From: Devosia sp. YR412 | Lineage (GTDB): Bacteria; Pseudomonadota; Alphaproteobacteria; Rhizobiales; Devosiaceae | Length of the DNA stretch: 64,000 nucleotides | Reading direction: 5' to 3' | NCBI RefSeq assembly: GCF_900110945.1 | Contig: NZ_FOFL01000001.1 | Coordinates: 1,054,001-1,118,000, forward strand | Part shown: one piece after another, positions 43,495 to 52,229 of the stretch | How positions within the stretch are numbered: position 1 is the stretch's first letter | Layout of the letters: every line of letters begins with the position of its first letter | Translations under genes and position numbers: made by a program | The notes under the pieces: generated by a model | Databases searched by the model: none | What the model was told of the DNA's origin: nothing | The model's input: only the letters and a program-made list of their open reading frames with translations

Positions 43495-44475
43495 TCAGAT
43501 CACAGCTAAGATCACTTTACGAACCTCATCCCTCAGCGCGAAAGTTCGAAGTCTCTCGAGCTGAACTAGTCCCACCTTTGCGTCATCGCGAATGTCGCCA
43601 AAAGGCAGCAAATGTTTGAGTGGCGGGGCCTTGAGGTTGACGTAGGCTGCAGATTTGGTGACGCGCATCACCATGTCCTCATCAAGGAGTGGTTCGATTG
43701 CCTCTGCCAATTCTTGCGCCCTATAGGTCGCTATCCCAAGCTCGCAACCAATCCCTTTGAACTTGTGGATCAACCTTACCTTGGCGCCGCCGCCATAGAG
43801 TGGTGAGAAATAGATCCAACTACCGTCCTTGCCAACTACACCAGGCCTTGGCATGCGAAGCTGCGGGAATTCTGACGAGGCTAGTGACCAATACTGCTCA
43901 TAAAACGCCATCATCGGCGCGTCGGGCAGTCGCTGATATCCTTTCTTGAAATCGGCAATCGCCGACAAGAACACATGTCGCTTGAAAGCTTGTTCTGGGT
44001 GATCCGCGAGAAACGCCACAATCGCCTCATATGTCAGATTGGCATTGATATGCTGCGCGTGGTTCCGATCCAGAGCTTCGAAGTACGCCTTGGGCGACAT
44101 TAGAATAATGCTAACGCGGTCCCATTTTCCCTTGGCAATGCCCTCAGTACCCCGCATCTGGTAGCGCTCAAACTGGCGATCCATCAGCGGCGCGCGGATC
44201 TTGTTTTCGATCAATATGGCGTGCCGACCGCGTTCGCTTCGAACGACAAGTTCAATGTCCGTTTCGCCCAGGGATGTATCAAACACTGACCGGCGCATGG
44301 CAATAATGCTTGCCTCACCCGGTTCACCCGCAAGGTCCAGCAGTCTCCTCAAAAACTGTGGCGAGCTGTACAACAGATCCATCGCTAAGACGTCTGTCAC
44401 GACCTCATCGACACGCGGGATGGTGTCAAAAGCCAATGAGAATGATTGCGTGAGCTGATCGCTGGAAGTGTTCAC
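43495..44475 (-). CDS. PD-(D/E)XK nuclease-superfamily protein
   Basis: A 326-residue protein with a nuclease core: GETDIELVVRSERGRHAILI followed by ENKI gives the D-x(n)-E-x-K signature; FDTIPRVDEVVTDVLAMDLL precedes it and a Gln-rich QFERYQMRG helix follows. I chose GTG at 44475; a longer TTG-initiated form (to 44571) would add an unconserved leader. It is convergent with the WYL regulator and divergent from McrB. No methylase is next to it. It may act with McrBC or be an independent element. Confidence 0.7.
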   Translation of the reverse strand: MNTSSDQLTQSFSLAFDTIPRVDEVVTDVLAMDLLYSSPQFLRRLLDLAGEPGEASIIAMRRSVFDTSLGETDIELVVRSERGRHAILIENKIRAPLMDRQFERYQMRGTEGIAKGKWDRVSIILMSPKAYFEALDRNHAQHINANLTYEAIVAFLADHPEQAFKRHVFLSAIADFKKGYQRLPDAPMMAFYEQYWSLASSEFPQLRMPRPGVVGKDGSWIYFSPLYGGGAKVRLIHKFKGIGCELGIATYRAQELAEAIEPLLDEDMVMRVTKSAAYVNLKAPPLKHLLPFGDIRDDAKVGLVQLERLRTFALRDEVRKVILAVI

Positions 44476-44717
44476 TGGCAACTCTGATTTTCCTGAGACG
44501 ATTAAGACGCTCAAAGAGATTGGCAAAACCTTCAGTAGCTGCCTTGGCAGACGCGTCCCATAGAGATGCAACGTGCAGTGGCCAATGTATTGCTTGGGTC
44601 GCCAGCGTCCTGCTGCCTGGGCCGCTGACTATCCCGTCAGTTGCAGGAGCATGGCACAGCCTAGAACAGTTTCGAAGGACATGAGAGCTTCGATACCACA
44701 ATGAGGGGGATGATTCT

Positions 44718-46949
44718 GTGCAGTATGACAGCTTCAAGGAATGGCTCGCTGGGCGCGGTGGCGCAAAGAACAGCGTAAATACTCGATCTAATGCCCTTCG
44801 GAAGCTCGAGCGCGAGCTTGGTCAGCTGAACATCTCGCATAGCGATCTCGATAGCGCTTTCAGCGACGATCAGTTCGCTTCAATCCGTATCAGCCTTGAT
44901 CAGATGCGTGATGATGCGCGCGCCGGCGGCACCGTCTTCCGCGCATTGTTTCCAGAGTCCAGTGATCCCCTCAACAGGATAGCGAACACCAAGGCTTGGC
45001 TTGGACAATATGCCCAGTTCCTAAGCGGCGCAGCTCAGAACGACGAAGTGCGAACTGATGATACCTTTTGGATTGTGGGCGCATCATTTGGCGGCAATGA
45101 CGACCAGACCCAACGCTTTGTTCAGGATGGGATGTGGGAGATCAGAACTCCCGACCAAAACGAAACTACCCAAATCAAATCAATGAAAATTGGTGATCGC
45201 ATTGCCATCAAGGCTGCGTTTGTCCAGAAGCGGAACTTGCCCTTCGACAACAGGAATCAAAGCGTTTCGGTTATGCGCATCAAAGCGCGCGGGGTGATAA
45301 CTGACAACCCAGCAAACGGTCAAAGCGTCTCCGTTGCCTGGGATTTAGAGTTTGAGCCGTGCGAATGGTATTTCTATACCTACCGGCCGACAATTTGGGC
45401 CGTTAGACCTGGCAGTGAGCTTGCCAATAGATTGATCGCTTTCGTCTTCTTCGACGAGTCTCAAGACATCTCATGGTTTCGCAACCATCCGTCTTGGGCC
45501 AAACAGTATGGTGACGATCGAGGACCTCTGCCCAAACGATATTGGATTGAAAAGACCATCGTAGCGGGACGAGATGACCGGCTGGAGGGACAAAATGCTT
45601 TGGGACTCGCGTTATGGTCCCCTCAGCAATCCAAAGACGGCAAAAACATCTATGGCAACATGCTCCAGGTGCAGGCTGGGGACATCGTATTTCACCTCAC
45701 AGACAACGAGGAAATATCGAGCGTCTCGGTAGCCGCTGAAGTGGCCGATCCTAACTTTGTCGGACTAGAGGGCAGCGAATGGTCCAGTCAGCCGGCATAT
45801 CGGATCCCGTTGCAAGACCACCAGCCGCTTGTTCCACCCCTTCCCCGGGCAGCATTCCTAGAGACCGATCCGTTCGCGTCAGAGTTGCGCGAATTGGCCT
45901 CTAGCGGCGTCAAAGGTTTGTTCTTCAATCGCAGCTTGGCACTCAATCAAGGTGCATATCTGACGGAAGCAACACCGACACTTCTTTCAATTTTAAGCCG
46001 CGCTTATGAACACCAAGCCGGCAAGCCTCTGCCGTTCGTTGAATCCGACAATTCCGACGCCCCCGACCAAATTCGCACAACATACACTCTCGAGGACGCA
46101 CTCGAGCCCTTGTTCATGGATAAAGAAACTGCCGAAGAGTTGCTAATCCTGTGGCGAGCGAAACGGAATGTTGTCCTGCAAGGCCCACCCGGCGTCGGCA
46201 AATCCTTTGCTGCGCACAAGTTTGCCTATGCACTAATGGGAGAAGAAGACCCAAGTCGCGTCGGCTTCGTTCAATTCCACCAGTCATACGCCTACGAGGA
46301 TTTTGTGGAGGGTTACCGCCCCACCACTTCCGGTTTTGAGCTTCGTCCAGGGAAGTTTGTCGAGTTTTGTCGGCAAGCCGAGGCCGACCCGAACAGAACC
46401 TACGTGTTTATAATTGATGAGATTAATCGCGGAAACCTGAGCAAGATCTTGGGCGAGCTTATGCTCCTCATCGAAGGCGATAAGCGGTCCCCCAAATGGG
46501 CAATGTCGCTGGCGTCCGGAAGAGCGCAATTTCACGTGCCAGCAAACGTCTTTCTCATGGGCCTGATGAACACGGCAGACCGATCTCTGGCTGTGGTGGA
46601 CTATGCCTTGAGGCGGCGGTTCGCATTCGTTGATCTCGCGCCAAATTTGGACTCGCCAAAGTTCCTGACGCACCTTGAGAAAATTGGGATTACGCGCGCG
46701 GTCTCAGAAACGCTGATCTCTCAAATAGGGAGGCTCAATCGCGAGATTGTAGGCGATACCAGCAACCTGGGAGCCGGATTTGCCATTGGTCATAGCTTCT
46801 TCTGTGGCGCCCCGACTGCGGGAGAAACCGACCGCACCTGGTACAATAGGATCATTCGCACAGAAATTGTTCCCCTTCTAAGGGAGTATTGGTTCGATGC
46901 GCCGCAAAAGGCTGACACTTGGCGCGATGAGCTCCTGATCGCTCAGTGA
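44718..46949 (+). CDS. mcrB: McrB-type AAA+ GTPase restriction subunit
   Basis: A 743-residue protein. The C-terminal motor has Walker A QGPPGVGKSFAAHKFA (about 487-502), HQSYAYEDFVEGYRP, the McrB signature IIDEINRGNLSKILGELM (about 565-582) and MNTADRSLAVVDYALRRRF. The N-terminal ~400 residues hold two PUA/EVE-like candidate modified-base readers: FWIVGASFGGNDDQTQRFVQ to about residue 200, and NALGLALWSPQQ through IVFHLTDNEEISSV. It would recognise modified DNA and translocate by GTP hydrolysis. GTG start follows GAGGGGGATG. Overlaps mcrC by 4 nt (GTGA). Confidence 0.9.
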   Translation: MQYDSFKEWLAGRGGAKNSVNTRSNALRKLERELGQLNISHSDLDSAFSDDQFASIRISLDQMRDDARAGGTVFRALFPESSDPLNRIANTKAWLGQYAQFLSGAAQNDEVRTDDTFWIVGASFGGNDDQTQRFVQDGMWEIRTPDQNETTQIKSMKIGDRIAIKAAFVQKRNLPFDNRNQSVSVMRIKARGVITDNPANGQSVSVAWDLEFEPCEWYFYTYRPTIWAVRPGSELANRLIAFVFFDESQDISWFRNHPSWAKQYGDDRGPLPKRYWIEKTIVAGRDDRLEGQNALGLALWSPQQSKDGKNIYGNMLQVQAGDIVFHLTDNEEISSVSVAAEVADPNFVGLEGSEWSSQPAYRIPLQDHQPLVPPLPRAAFLETDPFASELRELASSGVKGLFFNRSLALNQGAYLTEATPTLLSILSRAYEHQAGKPLPFVESDNSDAPDQIRTTYTLEDALEPLFMDKETAEELLILWRAKRNVVLQGPPGVGKSFAAHKFAYALMGEEDPSRVGFVQFHQSYAYEDFVEGYRPTTSGFELRPGKFVEFCRQAEADPNRTYVFIIDEINRGNLSKILGELMLLIEGDKRSPKWAMSLASGRAQFHVPANVFLMGLMNTADRSLAVVDYALRRRFAFVDLAPNLDSPKFLTHLEKIGITRAVSETLISQIGRLNREIVGDTSNLGAGFAIGHSFFCGAPTAGETDRTWYNRIIRTEIVPLLREYWFDAPQKADTWRDELLIAQ

Positions 46950-48019
46950 CCAATTCAACCATACCCATTGGCAATATCTACTATCTCTTCGCCTACGCCT
47001 GGAACAGGTTCGAGGAGGCGAGCGCAGTCGAGGTTGGCAACGCTGGAACTGCCGACCTTCCCAATCTACTTGCTCGAGTACTGCTCTCCAGTGCCCGCTC
47101 TCTTTTAAGGCGAGGGCTGGACCGTGGTTACCTGCCGGTTGAAGATCAGATCGCGACAGTACGCGGCCGAATTGCCATCGGCGCGAGCGCGCGTTTGCGG
47201 GCGGCTGGTATCCGGCGTCTGCACTGCGAGTTTGATGAGCTCAGCCAAGATCTCCACCACAATCGTGTTCTCAAAGCCACGCTACGCCGTATGGCCGCAT
47301 TAGCAACGCTAGACAGAGAGCTGAGCACCGAACTCATTGCCGTCGCGCGTCAGATGTGTGGTGTCTCGGATCTCTGGCTTAGAGCCAGCGACTTTGCGGC
47401 CATCCGCCTCAACAGGAACAACGCACACTACAGCTTCCTGCTGCGCGTGGCTGAACTGGCATTTGATTGCCTTCTTCCAGATGACGGCGGAAGCGGCTTC
47501 ACGTTCCGGGACGTTCTTCGCGATGAGCGCAAGATGGCCAGGGTGTTTGAGGATTTTGTTCGCAATTTCTACCGCGTTGAGCAGCGAGAATTCTCAGTGG
47601 AGCCGCTCTCGATCCGATGGAAAGCCAACTCCATCTCGTCAATACGAGGTACGCCCCTGCCCCAAATGCGCGTCGACGTATTCCTTAAGTCAAAGCAACG
47701 CAACATCATCATCGATACGAAGTACTACGCCTCTGCGCTGCAAACTTACTATCAGGCTGAGACGGTTCATTCGGGAAATCTCTATCAGCTGTTCAGCTAT
47801 CTCAAGAACGCTGGTGCGCAGGATGAGACACTGCAGCAGGCTGAGGGGCTGCTACTCTACCCGTGCAATGGCACGACGCTTAATGAACGCTTCGAAGTCC
47901 ATGGGCAGTACGTCACCGTGGCCACAGTTGATCTAAACCAGCCTTGGCAGAAAATTCGCGAGCAATTGCTCGCGCTTATATCTGTGAACAGCGGCGCGGT
48001 ATCAACAGCAGGGGCATAA
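46946..48019 (+). CDS. mcrC: McrC-type endonuclease subunit
   Basis: A 357-residue partner of McrB. IPIGNIYYLFAYAWNRFEEA is the typical McrC N-terminus, GYLPVEDQIATVRGRIAI and HCEFDELSQDLHHNRVLKAT follow, and the PD-(D/E)XK site is in MRVDVFLKSKQRNIIIDTKY, with the Q-containing YQAETVHSGNLYQLFSYL after it. McrC binds the McrB ring and cuts modified DNA. GTG start overlaps the mcrB stop, ensuring coupled synthesis. A candidate terminator is about 110 bp downstream. Confidence 0.92.
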   Translation: MTNSTIPIGNIYYLFAYAWNRFEEASAVEVGNAGTADLPNLLARVLLSSARSLLRRGLDRGYLPVEDQIATVRGRIAIGASARLRAAGIRRLHCEFDELSQDLHHNRVLKATLRRMAALATLDRELSTELIAVARQMCGVSDLWLRASDFAAIRLNRNNAHYSFLLRVAELAFDCLLPDDGGSGFTFRDVLRDERKMARVFEDFVRNFYRVEQREFSVEPLSIRWKANSISSIRGTPLPQMRVDVFLKSKQRNIIIDTKYYASALQTYYQAETVHSGNLYQLFSYLKNAGAQDETLQQAEGLLLYPCNGTTLNERFEVHGQYVTVATVDLNQPWQKIREQLLALISVNSGAVSTAGA

Positions 48020-48129
48020 CACCCGCGACACCTTGGACATGTCCAACTCTTATCCCGATCGCGAAGTCTAGTCTCGACCGCCCTGACAGCGGGTTGCAGG
48101 GAGCCAGAGCTTGGATCGGCCGTTTTGGG

Positions 48130-48156
48130 GCCGTGAGCTGACCGGCGGCTTTTTTT
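48130..48156 (+). terminator. Candidate terminator downstream of mcrC
   Basis: A short stem (GCCG / CGGC) is followed by GGC and seven T residues (48150-48156); an overlapping CGGCC/GGCCG hairpin lies just upstream (48117-48133). Likely intrinsic terminator of the McrBC operon. Confidence 0.4.
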
Positions 48157-48518
48157 GCGGTGCGCCGACGATAGCGGACGTTGGAAGCGCCTGGTGCCAA
48201 ACGGCTGAAATGGGGCCGACGGCGGACTGGCAGCTTTTGTCGGCGCGCTAAGGAAAGCAGCCATCGGGCGCGCGATGGTGCCCGCGACACATTTGGGGCC
48301 GGAGGGTCCTCTCACGTACTATGCTGGCGCCATTGAAAGGCACAGACCAATCTGCACGTCGTCGACGTCTTAAAAGGTGCGATGAAAGCGTTTTCCAATC
48401 ATGGCGGCAATTATCACACGTAACGAGGGAGCCATTTCACATCTCCCTCCCGAACCCTTATCCCTGATTCCGGGATTTGAAGTCGCGCATCGCGTGTCGC
48501 ATTTGAGGCAATTTGAGG
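48157..48518. other. Intergenic region between McrBC and CBASS operons
   Basis: No gene seen. It contains a diverged copy of the dispersed repeat at 48203-48219 (GGCTGAAATGGGGCCGA). It separates convergent operons. Confidence 0.4.
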
Positions 48519-49157
48519 CTAGGCAGGTTGCCGGTTGCCCGCGTCGAGGGCCGCAAAACGCCAGAGGATCACGTCCACGACGCCCACCAGCTCGCCTGTG
48601 CGGACAGCGATAACCTCGCAGAGCGACTGTGCATCGTTAAATCCGCAACTTTCTGCGAAGCGTGCCAGATGCCGGTCGTTCTTGGCAATATCGAGCCCAA
48701 GGTTTTTAGCGAGATGCGCCCATGTCACCGGGCCGATATAGGGCAAGCCCATCAGTGTTTGCTGCGGCCCTGCGAGGATTTGGCGCTTAAAGTCGGCGAA
48801 CCCAACCCCGTCCACAGTCTCTGCAATTGACATTATGGCCTGAAGCTTCGGCCTGCTTCTAAATTTTGACAAGGCAGTTTCAATACACCGGTTGCCTGAT
48901 GTCACGATGTCCTGTGCCGACTCCCAATCACAAAAGCAAAGTGAAACATAGTCGAAGGCACTCCGCACCGTTGCTTCGCGAAACCCGCTACAAAGGACGA
49001 CCCACGCGGCCTCGCGCAGAAAATCTGCCTCTGAAAAGGGCTGCTTGGTGAGCGCCCTCTGCCATTCTTTCTCCCACTCGTACCCTGCAGCCGCGACTGT
49101 GCGAGCAGCAAGTTCGAAAAGCTCAAGAGCCCGATCGGTGCGAAGTTCAGTTGCCAT
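48519..49157 (-). CDS. cap11: Type IV CBASS helix-hairpin-helix glycosylase-like protein (OGG-like)
   Basis: A 212-residue all-helical protein of the HhH/endonuclease III-OGG superfamily: LMGLPYIGPVTWAHLAKNLG is the hairpin and AKNDRHLARFAESCG carries the conserved Asp of the HhH-GPD site, while the usual Lys position is not obvious. OGG-like proteins are a defining accessory gene of type IV CBASS. It is last in the five-gene minus-strand operon and overlaps the SLATT gene by 11 nt. Its exact role in the system is not known to me; the symbol follows CBASS numbering from memory. Confidence 0.8.
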   Translation of the reverse strand: MATELRTDRALELFELAARTVAAAGYEWEKEWQRALTKQPFSEADFLREAAWVVLCSGFREATVRSAFDYVSLCFCDWESAQDIVTSGNRCIETALSKFRSRPKLQAIMSIAETVDGVGFADFKRQILAGPQQTLMGLPYIGPVTWAHLAKNLGLDIAKNDRHLARFAESCGFNDAQSLCEVIAVRTGELVGVVDVILWRFAALDAGNRQPA

Positions 49158-49746
49158 CGTCCGTCCCGAGTGGTTTCAACGTGTCCCTAAGTAACAGGCG
49201 TGCTCTTACCAAAGGCACCCAGGCGCCCGGATAGCGGTCGAGGTATCTGCTTATGAATACCTTCCGCAGGTGATGCGCCTTGCCAGTGAGGAAATCCCGA
49301 TCAGGGATGTGCGTTCCAAGCTCAGAGACCAAGTCATATTTCGTACGTAGGCGCTGAAATTCCTGATTGGTGACAGACCTGCCTTTCGACAGCAGTTCAC
49401 GACAATCTCCGGTCACGACAGAGTATTCCTTACAGGAACGGGCATGCGCCTGAGTCTTGCTTTTCCAGTCGCTTTTGAATTGCACAATCGACAGAAAAAA
49501 GGTCAGTAGCGAGAGGCTTCCAACCCAAAGCTGAACGTCCAGCCCGAAGGTCAGGCGTATGCCTATTTGCGGCTCAACAAAAATAAGAGCGACCAAGTAC
49601 GTGGAAACGGCCAGTGTGCCGTAGTCCAGCAGGCTAGAACGAAACGCATTACTGTCGCGCAAATGGGCATGAATTGACGATTGCTGGTTGGCGCGCCGCC
49701 GGATGGAGCGGAGTTCGTCTGTCAGAGTTCTCTCCGGCGTCGTCAT
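49147..49746 (-). CDS. SLATT-domain two-transmembrane CBASS effector
   Basis: A 199-residue membrane protein. A basic N-terminus (LTDELRSIRRRANQQSSIHA) leads to two hydrophobic helices (YGTLAVSTYLVALIFV, about 42-60, and WVGSLSLLTFFLSIVQF, about 73-92), then a soluble helical tail (CKEYSVVTGDCRELLSKG, RYLDRYPGAWVPLV). This is the SLATT architecture predicted to form membrane pores on sensing a cyclic nucleotide. It overlaps the CD-NTase gene by 4 nt (ATGA), fixing it as that enzyme's effector. Confidence 0.84.
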   Translation of the reverse strand: MTTPERTLTDELRSIRRRANQQSSIHAHLRDSNAFRSSLLDYGTLAVSTYLVALIFVEPQIGIRLTFGLDVQLWVGSLSLLTFFLSIVQFKSDWKSKTQAHARSCKEYSVVTGDCRELLSKGRSVTNQEFQRLRTKYDLVSELGTHIPDRDFLTGKAHHLRKVFISRYLDRYPGAWVPLVRARLLLRDTLKPLGTDDGN

Positions 49747-50678
49747 TTTTCACCGAACAAGTTCGACCATTGTTCCATCGAACCGCTCGCTGATGCATTC
49801 GACATGCGTTTAGCGATGCGACCTAACAAATGGCTCGCGTTCGTCCGAACGGCACTATCAGCGTTGCCCATGTATCCATCGACATGCACTGACTGGCCGG
49901 TACTGTCCGTCATCGGCTTAAGAACGCGATCCTGCGCCTTCTGGAAAAAGTGCGGCAGCATCGCAGAAACCGTCTTGGCACCCGTGTAGCCTCGGAATGC
50001 GTCGATCCCCAAGCTCTCAACATGGTAACCGGCCAGTTGATGCGCTTCTGGGAAGTTTGAGATGATGGCCTTAGCCAATTTGACCACGGGAACGAGCTTG
50101 CCCTCACACTCGGCGTTGCGGCGGGTCAAAGCCTCCTGAAATTTTCCAGGATTGATCTTGGACCAGCTGTGCTGGTCGCGAGATGACTGGATTTTCATCC
50201 CCTCACCCTGCTTCACCGCCGGAAGCAGCTGAATTTCCATCCCATCGCCGTACCTGACGGTGACGGCTAAGTTCCCTTTTGTCACCTCGGCCTGAGAGCC
50301 CAACTTCTCTTTCAGGGCATCGGTAAACGCTGCGAGCGTCGCTTGCGGCCCCTTGCCGATCAAGGCCTGGTCCCTCAGGACCATCAGGCAGTCTATGTCG
50401 CTGAGGCCGTCGACGTAGGTATGCTTGGCGACCGATCCGCCAAAGCGCTGCTCGATGTCGCTATCTAACTTGTCGCCCAGCACCTTTTCGATCTGATCGA
50501 GGCGCTCTCTGACAAGCTGAACGTCCCGGTCATTGAATTTAGAGAGCAACTCACTCAGCTTCGATGAAAGCTCGGTCTGGAAGGCGAGGCTCTGCACCTC
50601 CTGCAGCGCAGCTTTCAACTGCTGCGCAGCGCTGCCAAGACCACCTCCGTAACCACCACCGCCGCCGCTGCCGCCCAT
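49743..50678 (-). CDS. CD-NTase (cGAS/DncV-like nucleotidyltransferase) of type IV CBASS
   Basis: A 311-residue nucleotidyltransferase. RFGGSVAKHTYVDGLSDIDC gives the G-S (81-82) and D94-x-D96 catalytic motif; the strand that usually supplies the third acid reads GMEIQLLPA. VVKLAKAII and the C-terminal helices fit SMODS-type enzymes that make cyclic oligonucleotides on phage infection. ATG at 50678 is firm: GGGAG is 8 nt upstream and the TGT-like stop ends 1 nt before it. The N-terminus is strikingly Gly-rich (MGGSGGGGGYGGGLGS), which may be a modification tail. Product nucleotide unknown. Confidence 0.9.
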   Translation of the reverse strand: MGGSGGGGGYGGGLGSAAQQLKAALQEVQSLAFQTELSSKLSELLSKFNDRDVQLVRERLDQIEKVLGDKLDSDIEQRFGGSVAKHTYVDGLSDIDCLMVLRDQALIGKGPQATLAAFTDALKEKLGSQAEVTKGNLAVTVRYGDGMEIQLLPAVKQGEGMKIQSSRDQHSWSKINPGKFQEALTRRNAECEGKLVPVVKLAKAIISNFPEAHQLAGYHVESLGIDAFRGYTGAKTVSAMLPHFFQKAQDRVLKPMTDSTGQSVHVDGYMGNADSAVRTNASHLLGRIAKRMSNASASGSMEQWSNLFGEK

Positions 50679-50679
50679 A

Positions 50680-51654
50680 TCAGGTCTCCCTCGTCGAACT
50701 AAGTTGTTCCCAAGCACCAGCAAAAAGACTGGCGTTGTGGCGGAACGCAGAAAAATCGCCTGATTCAGCAAACGCGCACATTTGCAGCTGCAGGTCCTGC
50801 AGGTAACGGTAGTTGTTGAACCATGTAGTCACGCTCAAGAGGTCAGGGGATAAGTCGAGGCCAAGCTTTTGAGCCGCGTAATTTTGCCGGTAAATTGTAA
50901 GTCCTTCGTCGAAGGCATATCGGAGCCAGGTAAGGCCGTCGAACACATCGGCACCCGCGATCTGATAAAGGGGGGTAGATATTGTATCCAGACTCCCAAA
51001 AACGTGGATCGGCGTCCCCTCGCCCCCTGCTTTGTTAAGCGCCATCCGGAGTTTGGCGATATTGACCATCCTGGCCAGGACGGTGTCACCAATTTCCTTT
51101 TCGGTGACCCCAACTGCGTCGAAGGTAACTAGTTCAGTTGCGACTGCTACAATCCGAGCAATATCCAAGTACGCTGAGCCCACGGCTTCGGGTTTGAGAA
51201 GCAGTTCAGAGAAAAGCAGTCCCCCCGATGGGATGTCGGCTCTGGCGCGTTCGATCTGTGTGGCTAAACTTACGCGATCCAAATGATGGTCGTAGCTGAC
51301 AATGATTGTAGGGCGACTACTATTCCACCCTGTGACCGTCTCCGCATGCTGAGTCCTGGTCCACGAGAGTGGGACGTGCGGTGCGCCGGCAACTTCAGAC
51401 AGGTCTAAATCGGTCCCCGACTCGTAACCGCCACTGTCGAGAATAATCGCCTCGGCAAAATCCACATCTCCGGACAGATGCCGATGATGATAATCATAGG
51501 CGCTCACCAAGATCGCTGAATCGATAACCCGCTCTGTTGCGGCGAGAATAGCTTGTAGGTCTGGAAAGCCCTTGCTGGAAAACGAAGGCACCAGCAGCGG
51601 TGTCGCAATCGCCAAGGCCCCTTCTCTCCCGAATCCTCTCCGGGCCGCTAGCAT
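50680..51654 (-). CDS. cap10: Type IV CBASS TGT-like protein
   Basis: A 324-residue protein related to tRNA-guanine transglycosylase. FAEAIILDSGGYESG is the active-site strand (TGT: LDSGGFQ-like), with TPLLVPSFSSKGFPDL near the start and GGLLFSELLLKPEAVG and IHVFGSLDTISTPLYQIAGA resembling later TGT barrel strands. The zinc-binding Cys set of true TGT is not visible. It overlaps the QueC-like gene by 7 nt and precedes the CD-NTase by 1 nt. A role in base exchange or base handling for the system is inferred from the fold. Confidence 0.84.
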   Translation of the reverse strand: MLAARRGFGREGALAIATPLLVPSFSSKGFPDLQAILAATERVIDSAILVSAYDYHHRHLSGDVDFAEAIILDSGGYESGTDLDLSEVAGAPHVPLSWTRTQHAETVTGWNSSRPTIIVSYDHHLDRVSLATQIERARADIPSGGLLFSELLLKPEAVGSAYLDIARIVAVATELVTFDAVGVTEKEIGDTVLARMVNIAKLRMALNKAGGEGTPIHVFGSLDTISTPLYQIAGADVFDGLTWLRYAFDEGLTIYRQNYAAQKLGLDLSPDLLSVTTWFNNYRYLQDLQLQMCAFAESGDFSAFRHNASLFAGAWEQLSSTRET

Positions 51655-52229
51655 CCTAGTGCTCTGCGGTCGCCGCATGAGGCGCATATACCGCACGGGG
51701 GATTTGTCCCGGCCTCGCAGCTATATGTCTGGTCGACGCGGAGTTTAGACGCGATGAAATAGTCGAATATCTGCCCCTTTGACCAATTCACAAATGGAGC
51801 CACCACTGTAAGGCCACCTTCGGTATGCTCTTCGACTAAGACGCGCATGCGCTCTAGAAACGTTGCGGAGCAATCATAGTACGGCGTGCCGGAGTGGATT
51901 CCGATCCCGACCAGACCCGTGTGCGCACGTGCTACAAATATGGATGCCCAGATCAGGAATGCGTTTCGGCCCGTAAGTTCACCGGCGCCGAGCTTTGTAG
52001 AGCTGGGAAATTTGAACTTTTTGACTGGGATCCCGAGGGTCTTTGCGAGGCGCTTAGCAGCCTGAAACTCAGGAACAGCGGCCGCCTGACCGTAGTCGAA
52101 GAAAACGCCCCTCACCGTTGCGCCTTGCTGCATCAGCAAATGTGCACAAGCAGCTGAATCGATCCCGCCACTTAATAGGATTGTTGCTTCGACGGCGACG
52201 GGTTTACCCGCCCCTTGTTGTTTTTCCAT
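51648..52229 (-). CDS. cap9: Type IV CBASS QueC-like protein
   Basis: A 193-residue protein related to QueC (7-cyano-7-deazaguanine synthase). The N-type ATP-pyrophosphatase loop ILLSGGIDSAACAHLL (about 18-33), FFDYGQAAAVPE and a C-terminal four-Cys zinc site (CEAGTNPPCGICASC) are all present, so catalysis is plausible. No other queuosine or preQ0 pathway gene is nearby; the operon partners are TGT-like, CD-NTase, SLATT and OGG-like proteins, the type IV CBASS set. It is the first gene of the operon. Confidence 0.88.
   Translation of the reverse strand: MEKQQGAGKPVAVEATILLSGGIDSAACAHLLMQQGATVRGVFFDYGQAAAVPEFQAAKRLAKTLGIPVKKFKFPSSTKLGAGELTGRNAFLIWASIFVARAHTGLVGIGIHSGTPYYDCSATFLERMRVLVEEHTEGGLTVVAPFVNWSKGQIFDYFIASKLRVDQTYSCEAGTNPPCGICASCGDRRALGC

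Noticed and set aside
50680-52229. Queuosine/preQ0 biosynthesis or DNA deazaguanine modification genes
   Set aside because: No QueD, QueE, FolE or DpdA-C neighbours; the operon continues directly into CD-NTase, SLATT and OGG-like genes, the type IV CBASS order.
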